From Lachnospiraceae bacterium (GTDB lineage Bacteria > Bacillota > Clostridia > Lachnospirales > Lachnospiraceae): a DNA stretch of 64,000 bases. The stretch lies in contig CAJTCH010000001.1 in assembly GCA_910574715.1 (NCBI GenBank), positions 124,001-188,000 on the forward strand, given 5' to 3'. The first letter of the stretch is position 1. Each line of letters begins with the position of its first letter. Below the pieces are notes generated by a model. The model saw only the letters and a list, made by a program, of their open reading frames with translations. It was not told the DNA's origin and ran no database searches. The translations under genes were made by a program, and so were the position numbers. Positions 59,842 through 64,000 of the stretch are shown one piece after another.

Positions 59842-61212
59842 CTATTTCGACTGATATGATTCGATTGCTTTCTGGATTGCCGCCGCTGCTTTTTCCGGCG
59901 TTGTCTCGCCGTTCGCGATGGCATCCTGGTTATTAAAGAGAACATCCGCAACCTCTGTCGGGAACGCCTGGTCTGTAATGGTGAACGTACCGTTCTCAGA
60001 TGACGTATCTAACATATCCTGTACATTCGGATTTACAGCCGGATCTACCGGATCTGCGTCTGTCCTTGGTAACGGAAGATTATAATATGTGGGATATATT
60101 TTAGCCGCTTCATTGCTGAACAAGAAATTAGTATAAGCAATAGCCGCTTCAAGTTCCTCATCGGACAGATCTTTATTAAACTGATTCATCTCAGCAAATG
60201 CGGACATTCTGCCCGTCTCATTTGGGAACGGGAACCAACTTACATTCTCAAGCGTCACCTCATTATTCTGAAGCGTACTGTCATACCACTGTCCCTGAAT
60301 ATCCATAGCGGCCGACCCCATACCAAACGCCATATAGGTATCATCCGGGCTTGCCGTGATGAATCCATCCGGGAAATAGCCTTCTTTACAATATCTCTCA
60401 TATCTTTCCAGACCCTTTTTAACAGCGTCACAATCCCAGCTTGTACTTAAGGATTGTAACTCATCATGCATATCCGCGCCCGCTTCATACTCAATAAACT
60501 GCTCAATCCAACGCATTACATGCCATCCATTCAACCCTGCCGTATCCATCGGAGTAATACCGTTCTCCTTTAATGTAGCACAGACAGACTCAAACTCTTC
60601 TATCGTCTTTGGCACTTCCAGATTATACTGTTTGAAAAGATCCGTACGGTAATAGACGCCGATTACATTGTAAGAAGTAGGAATACCGGAGACCTGACCG
60701 CCCAGAGTCACAAGATTCATAGCGCCTGGCGTATAAAGGTCTGCCCATCCATTTGCTTCACCATATTCTGACAGATCATAGGTGACGTCATTGTCGACAT
60801 AATATTGTCCCAAAGCGCCTCCCCAGTTAAACCACATACTTGGCATAGAACCAGACTGTGCCGCTGTCTTGCAGGCATCCTTAATTCCATCCGTATCATA
60901 ATAAGATACCGTCACATTGATGTTAGGATTCGCTTTATTGAAGACCTCTGTCAACACATCCGTACCCTCCTGCCTGGTCTGCAGATACCAGAAAGACAGT
61001 TCGATCGGATCTCCCTCATAGCCGATATCCGCGATCGCCTCCACCCCGGACAGATCCACTCCGCTGTCACTGGCCGCCTTGTCAGATTCTGAGTCTTTGG
61101 AATCCTCCGAACCGCCGCCTCCAGAAGAACCGCCGCAGCCTGCAAGCAGGCTTGCCGTCATTGTTCCAACCAGAACTGCTGACAAAAACTTTTTCACTGA
61201 TTTTCCTTTCAT
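59842..61212 (-). CDS. ABC transporter solute-binding lipoprotein
   Basis: A 456-residue extracellular lipoprotein: signal peptide with lipobox LLAGC (cysteine about residue 27), a glycine/serine-rich linker, then a family 1 solute-binding fold (PIELSFWYLQTRQEGTDVLT, MPSMWFNWGGALGQYY, IPTSYNVIGVYYRTDLF, MGSAAMDIQGQWYD). It captures the sugar or glycoside imported by the two permeases. ATG 61212 has AGGAGGAG upstream; the open frame to 61269 has no support. Confidence 0.93.
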   Translation of the reverse strand: MKGKSVKKFLSAVLVGTMTASLLAGCGGSSGGGGSEDSKDSESDKAASDSGVDLSGVEAIADIGYEGDPIELSFWYLQTRQEGTDVLTEVFNKANPNINVTVSYYDTDGIKDACKTAAQSGSMPSMWFNWGGALGQYYVDNDVTYDLSEYGEANGWADLYTPGAMNLVTLGGQVSGIPTSYNVIGVYYRTDLFKQYNLEVPKTIEEFESVCATLKENGITPMDTAGLNGWHVMRWIEQFIEYEAGADMHDELQSLSTSWDCDAVKKGLERYERYCKEGYFPDGFITASPDDTYMAFGMGSAAMDIQGQWYDSTLQNNEVTLENVSWFPFPNETGRMSAFAEMNQFNKDLSDEELEAAIAYTNFLFSNEAAKIYPTYYNLPLPRTDADPVDPAVNPNVQDMLDTSSENGTFTITDQAFPTEVADVLFNNQDAIANGETTPEKAAAAIQKAIESYQSK

Positions 61213-61240
61213 TTTTTGCTCCTCCTTATTTTTTTTTATA

Positions 61241-61969
61241 TCAAGGCTCTCTTCGCCCGATATTCCCATTGTTCAGGAAATATTCCATTCCTGCCCGGAT
61301 ATGCTTCCGGTTCGGACAGTTTACCATTACCCCTGCCACATAACCGCCAAATACCTCATCCTGCAGATATACCCCATAACATTTACTGTCCTCTGAGATC
61401 TCATGAGGGCGGAAGGGAACGTCTCTGACCGCTCTGGCCTCACTGTAATTTACAGCCTCTGCATAAAACAGTTCTTCTGTTCTGCACTCCTCATAAAGCT
61501 CATCTAATCCACATTCCATCAGAGGCGACAGATACCCAGTAGACGCATATCTGTTAAATTCTTCCTCCGGTGCAATGAGTAAGTCAACTCGTCCGGAACG
61601 CATACAAGCTGAGACCGTTGCCTCATTCTGCATATTCCTCCCGCTGGAATGTCCGGCCTCAATCCTGCATCTATATATCCTGGTATCTAACCCCAAGCCT
61701 TCTGCCAGTCCCTGCTCCAGGTTCTTAAGGACCTCCTCCGTAAGTTCCATATCGAGCGCCATGACAGAAAAGGCATCCCTTGGTTCATCCTTACAGATAT
61801 CTCTGACCAGAAAAACTACCATAACGATCACAATGATAACAACTGCAATAACTATCCCATAATAAGATACTATGTATTTTCCTTTCTCGGCCAATGACAG
61901 TTCCGGCCACCTCTGACAGATAATCTCTCTGTCTTTGTCCCTTTCGGAATACCCCTGTTTTTTCTCCAT
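61241..61969 (-). CDS. membrane-anchored protein of unknown function, importer-associated
   Basis: A 242-residue protein with one transmembrane helix (about residues 33-57) and an extracytoplasmic C-terminal domain of about 180 residues with several conserved-looking cysteines. I do not recognise a named family. It is the first gene after the divergent promoter and lies 28 bp upstream of the binding-protein gene, so it is co-expressed with the importer and may be an accessory or sensor subunit. ATG 61969 has AAAGGATG upstream; ATG 61978 is too close to that site. Confidence 0.65.
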   Translation of the reverse strand: MEKKQGYSERDKDREIICQRWPELSLAEKGKYIVSYYGIVIAVVIIVIVMVVFLVRDICKDEPRDAFSVMALDMELTEEVLKNLEQGLAEGLGLDTRIYRCRIEAGHSSGRNMQNEATVSACMRSGRVDLLIAPEEEFNRYASTGYLSPLMECGLDELYEECRTEELFYAEAVNYSEARAVRDVPFRPHEISEDSKCYGVYLQDEVFGGYVAGVMVNCPNRKHIRAGMEYFLNNGNIGRREP

Positions 61970-62022
61970 TTGCTTCATCCTTTAAGACGGATTTAAATTA
62001 ATTTAAATAATATTTGAATTTT

Positions 62023-62051
62023 ATTCTAATTATCACGCTTATATATGTCAA
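62023..62051 (-). promoter_or_regulatory. promoter of the sugar importer operon
   Basis: On the minus strand TTGACA and TAGAAT are exactly 17 bp apart, 54 bp before the start codon of the first importer gene. This is a strong vegetative-type promoter. Confidence 0.8.
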
Positions 62052-62235
62052 TACTTTTGAATAATTTAAAAAATATTTAGTGATAATTTACAAACCAACG
62101 GCTTCCATATTTTTGTTAAATTAATATCAAACCTGTATTAACCCTTTAAATTCCTATAATTTGATTAGTTTCACTAATATCCTCATTTTATATTTCTTTC
62201 TTGATTTTTTGTTTAATTTGACAGTTTAATTTTTC

Positions 62236-62265
62236 TTGACATTTATATATATTCTTTTGTAGAAT
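62236..62265 (+). promoter_or_regulatory. promoter of the second apiosidase-like gene
   Basis: TTGACA and TAGAAT are separated by 18 bp, 51 bp before ATG 62317, with GGAGGG as ribosome binding site. Confidence 0.8.
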
Positions 62266-62316
62266 CTAAAATATATATTTAAACATAATTCAAATCCATA
62301 CTGAAGGAGGGCCTTT

Positions 62317-63870
62317 ATGATAATTGAAAAATGGGGAATTTTTGAACAGGCATTCCAGGGAAGAAGCGATGGGAATCCTTTTATTGATTATGAAATCCAT
62401 GGTACATTTTCACATGAGAAGGAATTATTGACCATAGATGGTTTTTATGATGGGGATGGCATCTACAAGATACGTTTTATGCCTTCTTTTGAAGGAGAAT
62501 ATCATTATGAGATTACAGGCACCTTCTCCGACAAAATTCATACCGGTACCTTCACTGCTGCAGCGCCTTCCGGGAATAACCATGGACCTGTGTCAGTCTA
62601 CGGGCAGCATCAGCTAGCTTATGCCGACGGCACGCCTCACTATTCCCTTGGCACTACCTGCTATACTTTTGATCTGCAGAAAGAGCCGATCATTAATGAA
62701 ACTTTTGAGGAGCTTAAAAAAGGATATTTTAACAAGCTGCGTTTCTGTATCATGCCTAAGCACTATGACTTCTGTCTCCATGACCCGGAAGCATTCCCCT
62801 ATGAGGGGACGCCGGTGGACATAAGTGCGCTGACAAGAGAGAATTTCAGCCAGTATAACGGCTGTCCCAAAGGAAATGACTGGGATTTTACCCGATTCAA
62901 TCCCGCGTTCTTCCGTATCCATGACCGAACGATAGAACGGCTGATGGAACTGGGGTTAGAGGCGGATCTAATCCTCTTTCACGCCTATGACCGCTGGGGA
63001 TTCTCCCAGATGCCCATGGAAGATAACCTGAGGTATATCCGGTATATTACCGCCAGATACAGCGCCTACCGCAATGTATGGTGGTCGTTGGCGAATGAAT
63101 ATGAGCTTTTGCGCCATTTATCTGTGGATGACTGGGAACAGATGGCCGCTGTCCTGACAGCAGCCGACCGTTATGGTCATCTGCGGTCCATCCATAATTG
63201 CGAAATCTTCTACGATTATTCCAAACCATGGATCACGCATTGCAGCTGCCAGCGCTGCGACCACTACAAGACTACCGAGACTACCGCTGAACTCCGGAAA
63301 CTCTACGGCAAGCCTGTCATCTGGGACGAAGTAGGATATGAAGGAAATTTCCCTCACTGCTGGGGCAATTTTACTGCAGAAGAGCTGACGCGCCGTGCTT
63401 GGGAAGCCTTGATACGCGGCGGATACTGCGGACACGGTGAGACTTTCTTAAGTGATGACAACATTATCTGGTGGTGCCACGGCGGCAGATTGAAAGGACT
63501 TAGCGGACCGCGTTTTCGGTTTATGATGGATTTTCTAAAGGATGTGCCCGGACACGGATTGAAGGAAGGGGAAGTACGGGATGATATCCATTTTCAATGG
63601 GACGACAAGGTAGCCGTTCCCGAAGAAGAAGCATATGAGGGAGAATACTATTTCTTCTATTTCAGTATCTGGCGTCCGCCTTTCAGACAGATCTATATTG
63701 ATGATGACACCTGGTATGATGCGGAGATTATCGATACCTGGAACATGACCGTCACACCTGCAGGACGGCATAAAGGCAGATATGAACTTAAGCTGCCCGG
63801 TACACAGTACATCGGCATCCGTCTCAGAAAATGTGCGGATCAGAGAATAAATGACGAGTATATCGGATAA
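62317..63870 (+). CDS. DUF5060/DUF4038/DUF5605 glycoside hydrolase (apiosidase-like), copy 2
   Basis: A 517-residue paralogue of the gene at 56360-57901, same domain order and no signal peptide. The key motifs are retained: NPFIDYEI, RFMPSFEGEYHY, YDRWGFSQM, WWSLANEYE (probable acid/base Glu), VIWDEVGYEG and GHGETFLSDDNIIWW. Its divergence from copy 1 suggests different linkages or aglycones rather than a recent duplication. ATG 62317 follows GGAGGG. A perfect 17-bp-stem terminator follows the stop. Confidence 0.83.
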   Translation: MIIEKWGIFEQAFQGRSDGNPFIDYEIHGTFSHEKELLTIDGFYDGDGIYKIRFMPSFEGEYHYEITGTFSDKIHTGTFTAAAPSGNNHGPVSVYGQHQLAYADGTPHYSLGTTCYTFDLQKEPIINETFEELKKGYFNKLRFCIMPKHYDFCLHDPEAFPYEGTPVDISALTRENFSQYNGCPKGNDWDFTRFNPAFFRIHDRTIERLMELGLEADLILFHAYDRWGFSQMPMEDNLRYIRYITARYSAYRNVWWSLANEYELLRHLSVDDWEQMAAVLTAADRYGHLRSIHNCEIFYDYSKPWITHCSCQRCDHYKTTETTAELRKLYGKPVIWDEVGYEGNFPHCWGNFTAEELTRRAWEALIRGGYCGHGETFLSDDNIIWWCHGGRLKGLSGPRFRFMMDFLKDVPGHGLKEGEVRDDIHFQWDDKVAVPEEEAYEGEYYFFYFSIWRPPFRQIYIDDDTWYDAEIIDTWNMTVTPAGRHKGRYELKLPGTQYIGIRLRKCADQRINDEYIG

Positions 63871-63871
63871 T

Positions 63872-63924
63872 AAAGACAGGGTTATTAGTAAATATATCAT
63901 TTCCTAATAACCCTGTCTTTTTCT
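63872..63924. terminator. bidirectional Rho-independent terminator
   Basis: AAAGACAGGGTTATTAG and CTAATAACCCTGTCTTT form a perfect 17-bp stem followed by TTTTT on the plus strand. It ends the copy-2 glycosidase transcript. Confidence 0.95.
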
Positions 63925-64000
63925 CAGATACTTTCTTCGCATGTTCTCATATCCAGCACGCTCTCTCTGCAGATCAGAGAAGTCTGCAGTGCAATTTTCA
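63904..64000 (-). CDS. C-terminal end of an unidentified minus-strand gene
   Basis: The minus strand is open from the window edge to TAG at 63904-63906, giving about 31 residues rich in Arg and Lys (SDLQRERAGYENMRRKYLRK near the end). The stop overlaps the terminator stem. Too short to identify; a regulator is possible in this position. Confidence 0.35.
   Translation of the reverse strand, partial: ENCTADFSDLQRERAGYENMRRKYLRKRQGY

Larger units (their letters stand above)
61979..62316. promoter_or_regulatory. AT-rich divergent promoter region with repeated operator-like motifs
   Basis: No gene is present. Two promoters point outward (62023-62051 minus, 62236-62265 plus). AATTTAAAT AAT ATTTGAATT (62000-62020) is a nearly perfect inverted repeat. 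ATTTAAACAT AATTCAAAT (62277-62295) carries the same half-sites in reverse orientation. A weaker version lies at 62063-62080. Two of the sites sit just downstream of the -10 boxes, where a repressor would block both operons. Confidence 0.5.

Overview
The window reads as a chromosomal segment of an anaerobic, endospore-forming gut Firmicute of the class Clostridia, most likely family Lachnospiraceae. The evidence is the set of protein families: YqfC/YqfD sporulation proteins, a SpoVB-type flippase, DUF896, DUF4250 and DUF3788 proteins, a BceRS-BceAB module, a fused CobA-HemD and AAA-ATPase/PD-(D/E)XK proteins. Strong AGGAGG-like ribosome binding sites and moderate GC fit too. Nearly all genes lie on the minus strand. 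I saw no rRNA, tRNA, CRISPR array or complete insertion sequence.

Positions 1-9,100 hold housekeeping and sporulation genes. A DUF896 protein, a 5-formyltetrahydrofolate cyclo-ligase fused to DUF4250, miaB, a NUDIX hydrolase and a methyltransferase form one cluster. yqfC-yqfD-phoH-ybeY followed by a flippase form another. Positions 9,300-17,100 hold small proteins (a YjfB homologue), a wall-anchored 5'-nucleotidase, a DUF3788 protein, a decayed AAA/PD-(D/E)XK gene, ilvN-ilvC and a HAD phosphatase.

Positions 17,100-30,000 hold an FtsX-type ABC exporter, a hemerythrin-response regulator fusion, a bioY-hemC-cobA/hemD operon and a BceRS-BceAB antimicrobial peptide detoxification module. Positions 30,000-40,700 carry lower glycolysis (gap, pgk, tpiA and, further on, gpmI). 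Between tpiA and gpmI sits a second, specialised Hsp70 machine: a GrpE-like protein, an HscC-like Hsp70 and a J-protein that lacks the HPD motif. The pgk-tpiA gap contains a tandem repeat with G-tracts of different length.

Positions 40,900-48,400 are accessory and partly decayed. They contain an AAA-ATPase/PD-(D/E)XK protein, a stand-alone molybdopterin oxidoreductase, a C-terminal remnant of a selenoprotein of the glycine reductase component B family with its UGA codon still in frame, a shattered MFS transporter, a HicAB toxin-antitoxin pair, two regulators and a MITE-like element with an 11-bp direct repeat.

Positions 48,400-63,900 form the most interesting region: a self-contained sugar catabolic locus. 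It has an ABC importer, two paralogous cytoplasmic DUF5060/DUF4038/DUF5605 (apiosidase-like) glycosidases, a GH3 beta-glucosidase, an L-fucose-isomerase-like protein, a two-subunit transketolase and an FGGY kinase. Chemically this set matches import of an apioside or similar branched-sugar glycoside, hydrolysis inside the cell, isomerisation to a ketose, phosphorylation, and transketolase cleavage into xylulose 5-phosphate and dihydroxyacetone phosphate. The substrate is my inference; the gene families are read from the sequence.
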